Below, piece after piece: positions 23,273 to 30,997 of a DNA stretch of 64,000 bases. Position 1 is the stretch's first letter; each line of letters begins with the position of its first letter. A program made the position numbers and the translations under genes. The notes under the pieces are model-generated. The model ran no database searches. It was not told the origin of the DNA and saw only the letters and a program-made list of their open reading frames with translations. The DNA comes from Ruminococcus flavefaciens (GTDB taxonomy: Bacteria; Bacillota; Clostridia; Oscillospirales; Ruminococcaceae). The stretch is from the NCBI GenBank assembly GCA_015067005.1, contig SVNH01000015.1, positions 1 to 64,000 on the forward strand. The letters are read 5' to 3'.

Positions 23273-24190
23273 TCATCCTTGCTGACTGTGTTTACGCTTT
23301 GATAATGATAAGCAAAGAAGAATAGAGATGCCGATAACAAGCTCAGCTGTTTTGACGCCGTGATCTCCGGTTTTAGGACTTGAAGAGTTATTGCCGGAAG
23401 CAACAGTTGTCGTAGTAGTTTCTGTCTGAATCTGAGCAGATTCGGCAGAGCTCTCCTGTTTAGTGGGCTCAGGCTGAGTTGTTTCAGATCCATTGGCAGC
23501 ATTGAGTTTAAAGTCATTTTCGCCTGCACTGTCTCCGGAGGTCGCTAATGTAATGACTTTAAAGCTATATGACTGTTTATCATCAAGTCCCTCGAATACA
23601 GCAGGACTTTCCTTAACAACAGCCTTTTTGCGCTTGCCGTTCTCATCTGTTGCAAGGACCTTATATCCGGTAATTTCTGCACCATCCGGAGCACCGGGAG
23701 CTGTAAAGCTTACCTCAACGTTGCTGCCGCTGCGCTTTGCATAAACATTTGAAGCATCAGCAGGCTTTTGAACGTTATATGTGCCGTTTGCGGTAACGTG
23801 GATATAATTATGATGACATCCAGAGCCCATCCAGCAGCTGAAAAGAATATCCCCTTCTTTCTCAGGTGTGAACTCATATATGAAGTTCTGACCCTGCACG
23901 AGAGTGATGTGCTCATCCTCTTTAGTGTTTGAATCTGTTCCCAGACCAAGTTCCGGGATCTTGATAGTTGCACTGCATCCCTTTGGCTCAGTTCCCTCAG
24001 GAACATTGACATACCACTTTACGGTCTCTCCGGCTTTCACGGTGATATTGCTGTTCCAGAGGTCAGCATACTCGGTAACGAGTACGGTCGTATCATCAGC
24101 TTTTGCGCCTATATCAGCTGAATCAGCAGCATTGTATATAAACACCAGTCCTAAAAGTGCAGTGATAGTTTTTTTGATAATATTATTCAT
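23273..24190 (-). CDS. Surface protein with cupredoxin-like and fibronectin III domains
   Basis: A 305-residue secreted protein. A signal peptide (residues 1-30) precedes a cupredoxin-like domain at 33-130: VKAGETVKWYVNVPEG and ILFSCWMGSGCHHNYIHVT, where Cys, Met and His could bind copper. Residues 137-215 are a fibronectin III module (NVEVSFTAPGAPDGAEITGY). A Ser/Thr/Gln-rich linker follows, then SSPKTGDHG, a hydrophobic helix and KRKH, an LPXTG-like cell-wall sorting signal with SPKTG. The binding protein gene lies 90 bases upstream on the same strand. It may hold copper or another metal at the wall; the metal is inferred. Confidence 0.78.
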   Translation of the reverse strand: MNNIIKKTITALLGLVFIYNAADSADIGAKADDTTVLVTEYADLWNSNITVKAGETVKWYVNVPEGTEPKGCSATIKIPELGLGTDSNTKEDEHITLVQGQNFIYEFTPEKEGDILFSCWMGSGCHHNYIHVTANGTYNVQKPADASNVYAKRSGSNVEVSFTAPGAPDGAEITGYKVLATDENGKRKKAVVKESPAVFEGLDDKQSYSFKVITLATSGDSAGENDFKLNAANGSETTQPEPTKQESSAESAQIQTETTTTTVASGNNSSSPKTGDHGVKTAELVIGISILLCLSLSKRKHSQQG

Positions 24191-24280
24191 GATATATTTC
24201 TCCTTTTATTGGCTGAACAATAGATTTGAAAGTGTAACAGCACAGCAGCCTCTTGCTTGCTGTGCTGTTCACAATGAGCT

Positions 24281-25468
24281 TTATTCAAATTTGTTGAAAT
24301 GATCTTCCAGTGATTTATATATGTCATCTGAGCCTTCAGCCAAGATACTGTCGAGAGCTTTCTTGTAAATAGCGGTATTGTAATGCGGTTCGATGTCGTA
24401 GTCGCTTGTGTAGCCGAGTTCTACGATAGTATCTTTGAGTGTGAGAGTACCCTTCTTATCGGGATCCGGACTTGATACACTATATCCGCCGTAGACCTCA
24501 GTGTCGATGAAATCCTCATCAATGTCGATGTACTTCTTAACGTCCTTTACAGTACCTTCATGGTCAGTCTGAGTGAAGCGGTAAGCCTTGATGAACGCTC
24601 TTTCGACCGCTGTATATGTATTAGGATTATCCTTGAGTGCGGAAGTCTTTGCGACCTGACGGCAGCAAGGCTGGTTTTCGAGAGCCTTTTCGTGAGCGCA
24701 GTAGTAAACTACTTTGTAGCCCTGTGACTTTGCAAGTGAAGCGTAAGGGGAGTATACCGATGCAGCGTCGATCGAGTCATTGAGAAGAGCAGAGTAAGCG
24801 TCCTTCTGGCTGTCGAAGTAAACGATGTTGACCTCGTCATCGCCCTCTCCGATCTTGATCCCTGCGTTCTTGAGAAGTATCTGGAGCTCAGCGTCCTGAA
24901 CGCTGTTCTTTACGGATGCAACGTTTCTGCCCTTGAGGACTTCCACACCCTGTTCGTCTTTTTCGGCGTATTCGGACTTGATAACGTAGCCGTGACCGTT
25001 AGACATTGCGCCTCCGAAAATTGAAATATCGTGTCCCTGACTCTGGAATGTCAGTGTAGGTACTGAGCCAATGAATGCTACATCGAGCTTATCGGATTCG
25101 AGACCATTTACAAGCTCGGAAGCACTTGAAAACTGAACGAGATTGACATCAAGACCTTCCTCCTCGAAGTAGCCCTCTTCCTCAGCAACGAATGCGAGAA
25201 GGTGAGCGGTTGAGTTGAGGTAGCCGATCGAAATGCTCGACTTTTCGGGAGAGCCTATTTTAGTATCGGATTTTCCTGTTGCAGCTTCTGAGGATTTATT
25301 GGAAGCATTTTCGGCAGTTGTTGAATTTCCGGAATTACTCTCGGAAACAGCTGAACTGTTTGTTGCGCTTTCGCTGTTTTTGGAGGAACTTGAACTGTTA
25401 AGTCCTGCACAGCCTGTGAAAAGAGAAAGAACTGCGAGAACGGATACTATCTTTAACTTGTTATTCAT
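24281..25468 (-). CDS. ABC transporter substrate-binding lipoprotein (SsuA/NrtA/TauA type)
   Basis: A 395-residue lipoprotein. The signal ends in LFTGC (Cys20), followed by a long Ser/Asn-rich linker (residues 22-75). The binding domain carries ISIGYLNSTAHLLAFVAEEE, EEGLDVNLVQFSSASELVNG and DVAFIGSVPTLTFQSQG, the pattern of proteins that bind sulfonates, nitrate or thiamine precursors. No permease or ATPase gene is adjacent, so the partners are elsewhere or lost. A divergent Rrf2 gene lies 288 bases away, and the second Rrf2 of the window sits by cysK, which makes a sulfur substrate attractive (inference). Confidence 0.85.
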   Translation of the reverse strand: MNNKLKIVSVLAVLSLFTGCAGLNSSSSSKNSESATNSSAVSESNSGNSTTAENASNKSSEAATGKSDTKIGSPEKSSISIGYLNSTAHLLAFVAEEEGYFEEEGLDVNLVQFSSASELVNGLESDKLDVAFIGSVPTLTFQSQGHDISIFGGAMSNGHGYVIKSEYAEKDEQGVEVLKGRNVASVKNSVQDAELQILLKNAGIKIGEGDDEVNIVYFDSQKDAYSALLNDSIDAASVYSPYASLAKSQGYKVVYYCAHEKALENQPCCRQVAKTSALKDNPNTYTAVERAFIKAYRFTQTDHEGTVKDVKKYIDIDEDFIDTEVYGGYSVSSPDPDKKGTLTLKDTIVELGYTSDYDIEPHYNTAIYKKALDSILAEGSDDIYKSLEDHFNKFE

Positions 25469-25756
25469 AATTATTCACCTTAATTACCTTTCGATCCTGT
25501 TTTTTATAATTAGTTATCATTCTGAGCTTTTATCTATCTGCAACATCGCATTCGCTCCGAATAGGTGATGGTTTTTGATCTCATAATTATCACTCCTTGT
25601 TTTTTCTATGCACTAATCATATCATACCGGAGCGGTTATGTCCAATACATAAAATACATTATCGGCAATAGCAAAAGTGTATAATCAAAATACTTGAAAA
25701 ACGCACAGCGATTTGTTAAACTGATATTATAATATTATATTAAGCAGGTGAATCGA
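25469..25756. promoter_or_regulatory. Divergent control region
   Basis: Region between the lipoprotein (minus) and rrf2 (plus). For rrf2 a -10 TATAAT lies at 25728-25733 without a good -35. GGAGCG/CGCTCC repeats occur at 25553-25558 and 25631-25636. No gene is seen. Confidence 0.45.
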
Positions 25757-26212
25757 ATGAGAATATCTACCAAAGTTGAATGCGGTATCATTGCATTGCT
25801 TGATATTGCCTTGAACACAAACAATGAAAGTACGGTAAAAGTAAATGCAATATCAAAGAGAAATAATATTTCTGCAAAATACCTTGAACAGATATTTCCG
25901 CTGCTGAAACAGTCTGACCTTATAATAAGTGTCAAAGGTTCAAACGGAGGATACAGACTGTCACGCAGCCTTGGGGATATTACTCTGTTTGAGATAGTAA
26001 ATGCACTGGACAGGTCTATACTTTCATCATCGGAATTCAGCCAAGATCTGGAACAAAATGTGACCGATGCAATAGAACGTTGCCTTTGGAAACCTATGAC
26101 CAGTTATCTTCGCAAATACACACGAAGTATGACCTTAAAGGATCTCACTGATATGTACTACGAGCGAAAAAACTACAATGATGATATTTCATTTATCGCT
26201 GCCTGTGGATAA
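25757..26212 (+). CDS. Rrf2 family transcriptional regulator
   Basis: A 151-residue winged-helix regulator (MRISTKVECGIIALLDIA, AISKRNNISAKYLEQIFPLL, VKGSNGGYRLSR). It has no three-Cys cluster of IscR/NsrR; the only Cys after the wing is in IERCLWKP, so it resembles CymR/YwnA-type Rrf2 proteins that do not carry an Fe-S cluster. ATG 25757 follows CAGGTG. It is clearly paralogous to the Rrf2 at 33422 (same length, same VECGIIAL start and ECLW/ERCLW block). It probably controls the divergent binding lipoprotein. Confidence 0.88.
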   Translation: MRISTKVECGIIALLDIALNTNNESTVKVNAISKRNNISAKYLEQIFPLLKQSDLIISVKGSNGGYRLSRSLGDITLFEIVNALDRSILSSSEFSQDLEQNVTDAIERCLWKPMTSYLRKYTRSMTLKDLTDMYYERKNYNDDISFIAACG

Positions 26213-26328
26213 TGGTATCAATATTATTGTAGAATCCTGTTTCGTTATAGCTCAATATCATCCAGTTTTTTCAGCCATACGCTTGTCAGAGATTATTACA
26301 CGTTCCCATAAAAATGTCAAGAAAAATC

Positions 26329-26400
26329 TTGACAGGAGATCCCGGCTGTGATATAATGCAGGTAAGGAGCAACGGTGCTGAGTATTCAGCACCGTTTTTG
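26329..26400 (+). promoter_or_regulatory. Promoter with an immediate leader terminator
   Basis: TTGACA (26329-26334), 17 bases, TATAAT (26352-26357). Only about 7 bases after the expected start site a terminator begins: AACGGTGCTGA (26371-26381)/TCAGCACCGTT (26386-26396) and TTTTT. The ORF follows 20 bases later, so expression needs antitermination or read-through. Confidence 0.75.
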
Positions 26401-26420
26401 TTTGTATGGGAGGTGCTTTT

Positions 26421-27443
26421 ATGGCTGCATTTGACAGGATCTTGTCGGGGATCCTCGAATTTGATACTGCAATTGATAATATAAGGCTTGGTGACAATGT
26501 TGTATGGAGAGTATCCGAGCTTTCCGAGTTTCGACTGTTTATGGAGCCTTACCTGAGACAGGCTATCGCTGACGGCAGAAATATAATCTATTTTCGCTTT
26601 GCAAGTCACGAACCGCTTGTGGAGAACTGTCCTGAGGTAAAGACTATCGAAGTTCCGCTTTCGCACAGATTTGAGACGTTTACTGTTGACATACACAACG
26701 AGATCGAAAAAGCCGGCAGGGATGCTTTCTATATTTTCGACTGCCTTTCGGAGTTGCAGGCGATGTGGGCAACAGACCTCATGATGGGCAACTTTTTCCG
26801 CGTTACCTGTCCCTTCCTGTTTGTACTTGATACAGTTGCATTTTTTCCGATAATCCGCGGAAAACACTCCGTCCACGCAATAAATAAGATACTGGATACC
26901 ACTCAGCTTTTCTTCGATGTTTACTATGGCGCATACTATATGCCATGTGCGGCAGGTGTCGGATATTCGTACAGCCCTTACAGCTTTTTGAAAAGCTCCG
27001 ACCAGTCCGCAGGAATGCTTCGGCTTGTTATGGGGCTGGGTACCTCTGCCGTTGACAGGACAGAAGGCTCTTATCCTCGGCTTGTGAGCCTTGATATGCC
27101 TGAAAAAACGGTGCATTCGACCTATGCGGACCGGCACAGGTATTCGCAGGGAAAGGTTGAAGTCATCAACACCTCTGTCCACGATCTTGAACATCTGCCG
27201 CTGTGTGCAATAGAGCCTGAGATGCCTGCATATCTGCAAAATGTGCTCATTGAACACGACTTCGATGCTGAGATCAGACTGCGTGAAATGGGACGCAGAG
27301 TGTCGTCAACTTTCATCTCCTGCAAGGGACTTGTCAGCAATAAGACACTCATGTCGCAGATGCAGAGAATGCTCCGCTGCATACAGGATGAGTACGAATA
27401 TTTTATAATATTATACATTATCTTACAGTTGCCAGAAGTCTAA
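26421..27443 (+). pseudogene. Collapsed PEP-synthase-like gene (RecA-like + PPDK_N fragments)
   Basis: An open 340-codon frame after GGGAGGTG. Residues 1-185 are the RecA/KaiC-like N-terminal domain of a large PEP/pyruvate-binding protein (GDNVVWRVSELSEFRLFMEP, DAFYIFDCLSELQAMWATDL). At DTTQLFFDVYYGAYYMPCAA the sequence jumps directly into the far end of the PPDK_N domain (GVGYSYSPYSF, LRLVMGLGTSAVDRTEGSYP), skipping roughly 200-300 residues in frame. The C terminus breaks at DEYEY and a foreign tail (FIILYIILQLPEV) follows. Full-length relatives are about 850 residues. The catalytic His domain is absent, so enzymatic function is unlikely despite the intact frame. Confidence 0.75.
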
Positions 27444-27500
27444 AAGTATGGTAAAATAGAAATATAAAATTAATAATGATAGAGTAATGGAGGAATGGAA

Positions 27501-28811
27501 ATGTGGGCTTATGAAAGCGTATTCTATCAGATATATCCGCTTGGATTCTGCGGAGCACCGTTTGAGAATGACGGTATACCGCAGTCGAGGATACTGAAAG
27601 TTATCGACTGGGCAGACCATATCAGGGAACTGAACTGCAATGCAGTCTATTTCTCACCGATATTTGAGTCGGATTCTCATGGCTATGACACAAGAGATTA
27701 TACGAAGATTGACTGCCGTCTTGGCAGCAACGAGGACTTTGCAAAGGTCTGCAAGGAACTTCACAGCAGAGGGATAAAAGTCGTCCTTGACGGCGTTTTC
27801 AACCACGTCGGAAGAGGCTTCTGGGCGTTTCAAGACGTTCTGCGTAATCGTGAGAATTCGCGCTATAAGGACTGGTTTCACATTAATTTCGGCGGGAATT
27901 CCAACTATAACGACGGTTTATGGTATGAGGGATGGGAAGGTCACTACGAGCTTGTAAAGCTCAACCTCTGGAACAATGAAGTCGTTGAGCACATTTTCTC
28001 CTGCATCAAGGGCTGGGTAGAGGAATTTGATATTGACGGTCTGAGGCTTGATGTGGCATACTGTCTTGACAAGGAATTCCTGAAAAGACTTCGCGGCTTC
28101 ACAAACGGACTTAAAGAGGATTTCGTACTTATAGGTGAGCTTCTCCACGGCGATTATTCGCAGTTTGTAAACAACGATATGCTGCATTCGGCAACGAATT
28201 ATCAGTGCTACAAGGGACTGTATTCGAGTTTCAACAGCATGAATATGTTCGAGATATGCCACTCACTGAAAAATCAGTTTGGACCTGAGCCGTGGTGTCA
28301 GTACAAGGGTATGCACCTGCTCAGCTTCGTTGACAACCACGATGTTTCAAGAATTGCAACTATACTTACAAATAAAGCCCATATTCCGCTTGTTTATGCG
28401 ATCATGTTCGGAATGCCGGGCATACCGTGTATCTACTACGGAAGCGAATGGGGCGCTGAGGCTGATAAAAAAGACGGCGATCCTGCATTGCGTGTATCCT
28501 TTGATAAGCCGACAGATAACGAGCTTTCGGCGTATATTTCCAAGCTTGCAAAGATACACCGTGATAGCAAGGCGCTTTGCTACGGTGATATTAGCGTACC
28601 TGTGCTCACAAATAAGCAGTGTATCATTCAGCGCAAATGTGACGATGAGAGGATACTTATCGCCATAAACGCTGATAGTCAGCCTTTTACAGCTCACTTC
28701 GATGCAGGCTGCGGTATGGCTGATGAGCTGATAACAGGTGCAAAGCATGATTTCGGCGGCGGAAGTGAGCTGCCTCCTTATTCGGCACAGATCTGGAAAA
28801 TGGAAAGATGA
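27501..28811 (+). CDS. GH13 alpha-glucosidase/neopullulanase-type enzyme
   Basis: A 436-residue cytoplasmic alpha-amylase-family hydrolase with no signal peptide. The four conserved regions are present: DGVFNH (27797 region), DGLRLDVA with the nucleophile Asp, LIGELLHGD with the acid/base Glu, and FVDNHD. The barrel starts at once (VFYQIYPLGFCGAP), and only a short beta domain follows. It probably trims maltodextrins or related alpha-glucans taken up by the cell. ATG 27501 is 8 bases after GGAGG; an ATG at 27495 overlaps the ribosome site. Confidence 0.93.
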   Translation: MWAYESVFYQIYPLGFCGAPFENDGIPQSRILKVIDWADHIRELNCNAVYFSPIFESDSHGYDTRDYTKIDCRLGSNEDFAKVCKELHSRGIKVVLDGVFNHVGRGFWAFQDVLRNRENSRYKDWFHINFGGNSNYNDGLWYEGWEGHYELVKLNLWNNEVVEHIFSCIKGWVEEFDIDGLRLDVAYCLDKEFLKRLRGFTNGLKEDFVLIGELLHGDYSQFVNNDMLHSATNYQCYKGLYSSFNSMNMFEICHSLKNQFGPEPWCQYKGMHLLSFVDNHDVSRIATILTNKAHIPLVYAIMFGMPGIPCIYYGSEWGAEADKKDGDPALRVSFDKPTDNELSAYISKLAKIHRDSKALCYGDISVPVLTNKQCIIQRKCDDERILIAINADSQPFTAHFDAGCGMADELITGAKHDFGGGSELPPYSAQIWKMER

Positions 28812-28889
28812 AATTCTGTATTATTCACCAATTCTGTTTCGACAGTCTAACATTAAATGTGTATGATACGCCGAATTTCAAAAAAGCTA

Positions 28890-28918
28890 TTGACAAATCT
28901 CTCACGAAGGTCTATAAT
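28890..28918 (+). promoter_or_regulatory. amt promoter
   Basis: TTGACA, 17-base spacer, TATAAT at 28913-28918. It is nearly identical to the pyrG promoter at 56127-56155, including AAAAAGCTATTGACAAAT. Confidence 0.88.
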
Positions 28919-29040
28919 GACATTGTAAACAGCAAGGGAGCTGCGGACGATAAGTCTGCAGCTCTTTTTTGGTTTATAGCGCTAATTCCATACACGAAGG
29001 GGTGTATGAAGTCTCAGGACTTCTGCGCCCCTTTATTTTA
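28919..29040 (+). ncRNA. Two-terminator nitrogen leader upstream of amt
   Basis: The transcript begins with hairpin 1, GAGCTGC (28938-28944)/GCAGCTC (28958-28964) plus a T-run. A palindrome TAGCGCTA (28977-28984) follows. Then CATACAC-GAAGGG-GTGTATG (28989-29008), a 7-bp hairpin with a six-base loop, competes with terminator 2, AAGGGGTG (28997-29004) ... CGCCCCTT (29026-29033), which encloses GAAGTC/GACTTC and ends in a T-run. Forming the first blocks the second. The pyrG leader has the same parts. The layout fits ANTAR-type antitermination, in which a dual hairpin overlaps a terminator, but the known loop consensus is not clearly met. Confidence 0.75.
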
Positions 29041-29113
29041 TACGCTTCTCATAACAATGGCGTTTGATGAATCAGTATAAAAATGCTGTAAATTTAATTC
29101 AGGAGGTATTTTT

Positions 29114-30922
29114 ATGGACTCTCAGACAATTTTACAACAAGCTGCCGAAAACACTGACAAAACGATCTTCGGCGTATGGTTCCTTATAGGTGCTGCTCTT
29201 GTATTCTTCATGCAGGCAGGCTTCGCAATGGTAGAAACAGGTTTCACCCGTGCAAAGAACGCCGGCAACATCATTATGAAAAACCTTATGGACTTCTGTA
29301 TCGGTACAGTTGTTTTCATACTTATAGGCTTCGGTCTTCTCTTCGGTGAGGATCTTGTAGGCATCATCGGCAAGCCGGGATTTGATATCTTCACTTCCTA
29401 TGGTTCATTCGACTGGTCAAACTTCGTTTTCAACCTTGTATTCTGTGCAACGACAGCAACTATCGTTTCAGGTGCAATGGCTGAGCGTACAAAGTTCCTT
29501 TCTTACTGTGTTTACTCCGCTATCATCAGCGCAGTTGTTTATCCTATCGAAGCCCACTGGGGCTGGGGCGGCGGCTGGCTGAGCGAATGGGGCTTCCACG
29601 ATTTCGCAGGTTCAGCACACATCCATATGGTCGGCGGTATCTCAGCTCTCATCGGTGCTGCTATCCTCGGACCAAGAATCGGTAAGTTCCACAAGACTAA
29701 GGATGGCGAGATCAAGGTAAATGCTATCCCCGGTCACAACCTTACAATAGGCGCACTTGGCTGCTTTATCCTCTGGTTCGGATGGTACGGATTCAACGGT
29801 GCAGCTTGTACTTCAATTGACCAGCTTGGTTCAGTATTCCTTACAACAACAGTTGCTCCGGCAATCGCAACAGTAACCTGCATGATATTCACTTGGGTAA
29901 AATACGGCAAGCCTGATGTTTCGATGTGTCTTAACGCTTCACTCGCAGGACTTGTTGGTATCACAGCTCCTTGTGACGTAACTGATTGCCTCGGCGCTTC
30001 GATCATTGGTATCGTTTCCGGTTTACTTGTATGCTTCGGCGTATGGTTCCTCGACTACAAGCTTCACATCGACGATCCTGTTGGTGCAGTAGCAGTTCAC
30101 ATGATGAACGGTATCTGGGGAACAATTGCAGTTGGTCTCTTTGCAAACCCTGACGTTCCCGGCTATACACTTGCAGATCAGGACGGCAACGAGCTCGCAG
30201 GTGTGTTCTACGGCGGCGGCGCAGATCTCCTCATCAGACAACTCGGCGGTTTCACAGCTATCGCAGCATTCACAGCAGTTTCAATGACTATCGTATTCTA
30301 CGCTATCAAGCTGACTATCGGTCTCCGCGCTTCCGAACAGGAAGAGATCATCGGTCTTGACGTTACTGAGCATGGACTTATTTCCTCTTACGCTGACTTC
30401 GCACCTGCTCTTACAGATGCCGGAATGTATGGCTACACAAAGGACGACGCTAAGAGCGTGAAGAAGGTAGGCACTCCCGGAACACCGGCAGTTCCTGTTG
30501 ACAAGGCTGTCGAAGTTGAAAACTATTCTGTTCCTTCACCGGACGGTGCAACAAAGCTTACAAACATTGTAGTTATTTTCAAGCAGCAGAAATTGCAGCA
30601 GTTCATTGAGGCTATGGAGGCTATCGACGTAAAGGGTATCACAGTTACTAACGTCCTCGGCTGCGGAATGCAGAACGGACAGGTAAACTACTATCGTGGT
30701 ACAACTGTTGAGATGAACCTGCTTCCTAAGGTAAAGGCTGAGATCGCAGTTTGTGCAGTACCTGTTGAAAAGGTAGTTGCAGCTGCAAAGGCTGCCCTCT
30801 ACACTGGCAACTACGGCGACGGTAAGATGTTCATTTACGACATCGAGAACGTTATCAAGATCAGAACTGGTGAGGAAGGCTACAACGCTCTCCACGATTC
30901 TGCTGAATGGGAAAAGGCTTGA
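29114..30922 (+). CDS. Ammonium transporter fused to a PII domain
   Basis: A 602-residue fusion. Residues 1-420 are an Amt channel with 11 predicted helices; visible family blocks are FMQAGFAMVETGFTRAKNAG, GGISALIGAAILGPR and FGWYGFNGA, and the twin-His positions are in HIHMVGG and VHMMNG. Residues 480-595 are a PII/GlnK-like domain (LTNIVVIFKQQKLQQFIEAM, GVTVTNVLGCG-type strand, T-loop NGQVNYYRGT, IRTGEEG end). PII proteins normally plug Amt as separate trimers; here the plug is tethered. Tyr in the T-loop is kept. ATG 29114 follows CAGGAGGT. It sits behind the two-terminator leader and before glnN. Confidence 0.95.
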   Translation: MDSQTILQQAAENTDKTIFGVWFLIGAALVFFMQAGFAMVETGFTRAKNAGNIIMKNLMDFCIGTVVFILIGFGLLFGEDLVGIIGKPGFDIFTSYGSFDWSNFVFNLVFCATTATIVSGAMAERTKFLSYCVYSAIISAVVYPIEAHWGWGGGWLSEWGFHDFAGSAHIHMVGGISALIGAAILGPRIGKFHKTKDGEIKVNAIPGHNLTIGALGCFILWFGWYGFNGAACTSIDQLGSVFLTTTVAPAIATVTCMIFTWVKYGKPDVSMCLNASLAGLVGITAPCDVTDCLGASIIGIVSGLLVCFGVWFLDYKLHIDDPVGAVAVHMMNGIWGTIAVGLFANPDVPGYTLADQDGNELAGVFYGGGADLLIRQLGGFTAIAAFTAVSMTIVFYAIKLTIGLRASEQEEIIGLDVTEHGLISSYADFAPALTDAGMYGYTKDDAKSVKKVGTPGTPAVPVDKAVEVENYSVPSPDGATKLTNIVVIFKQQKLQQFIEAMEAIDVKGITVTNVLGCGMQNGQVNYYRGTTVEMNLLPKVKAEIAVCAVPVEKVVAAAKAALYTGNYGDGKMFIYDIENVIKIRTGEEGYNALHDSAEWEKA

Positions 30923-30997
30923 TAATATAACAAGGCGGCTGCGGGTGACAGTTTGCTCGCAGTCAGCCTTATGTAATGATATTTGGAGGTAATTACA

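Noticed and set aside
28808..29080. 90-residue ORF between the glucosidase and amt
   Set aside because: It spans the amt promoter and leader hairpins and has no ribosome site.
30923..30997. Terminator between amt and glnN
   Set aside because: The hairpin AAGGC...GCCTT is stable but lacks a T-run, so processing or cotranscription is more likely.
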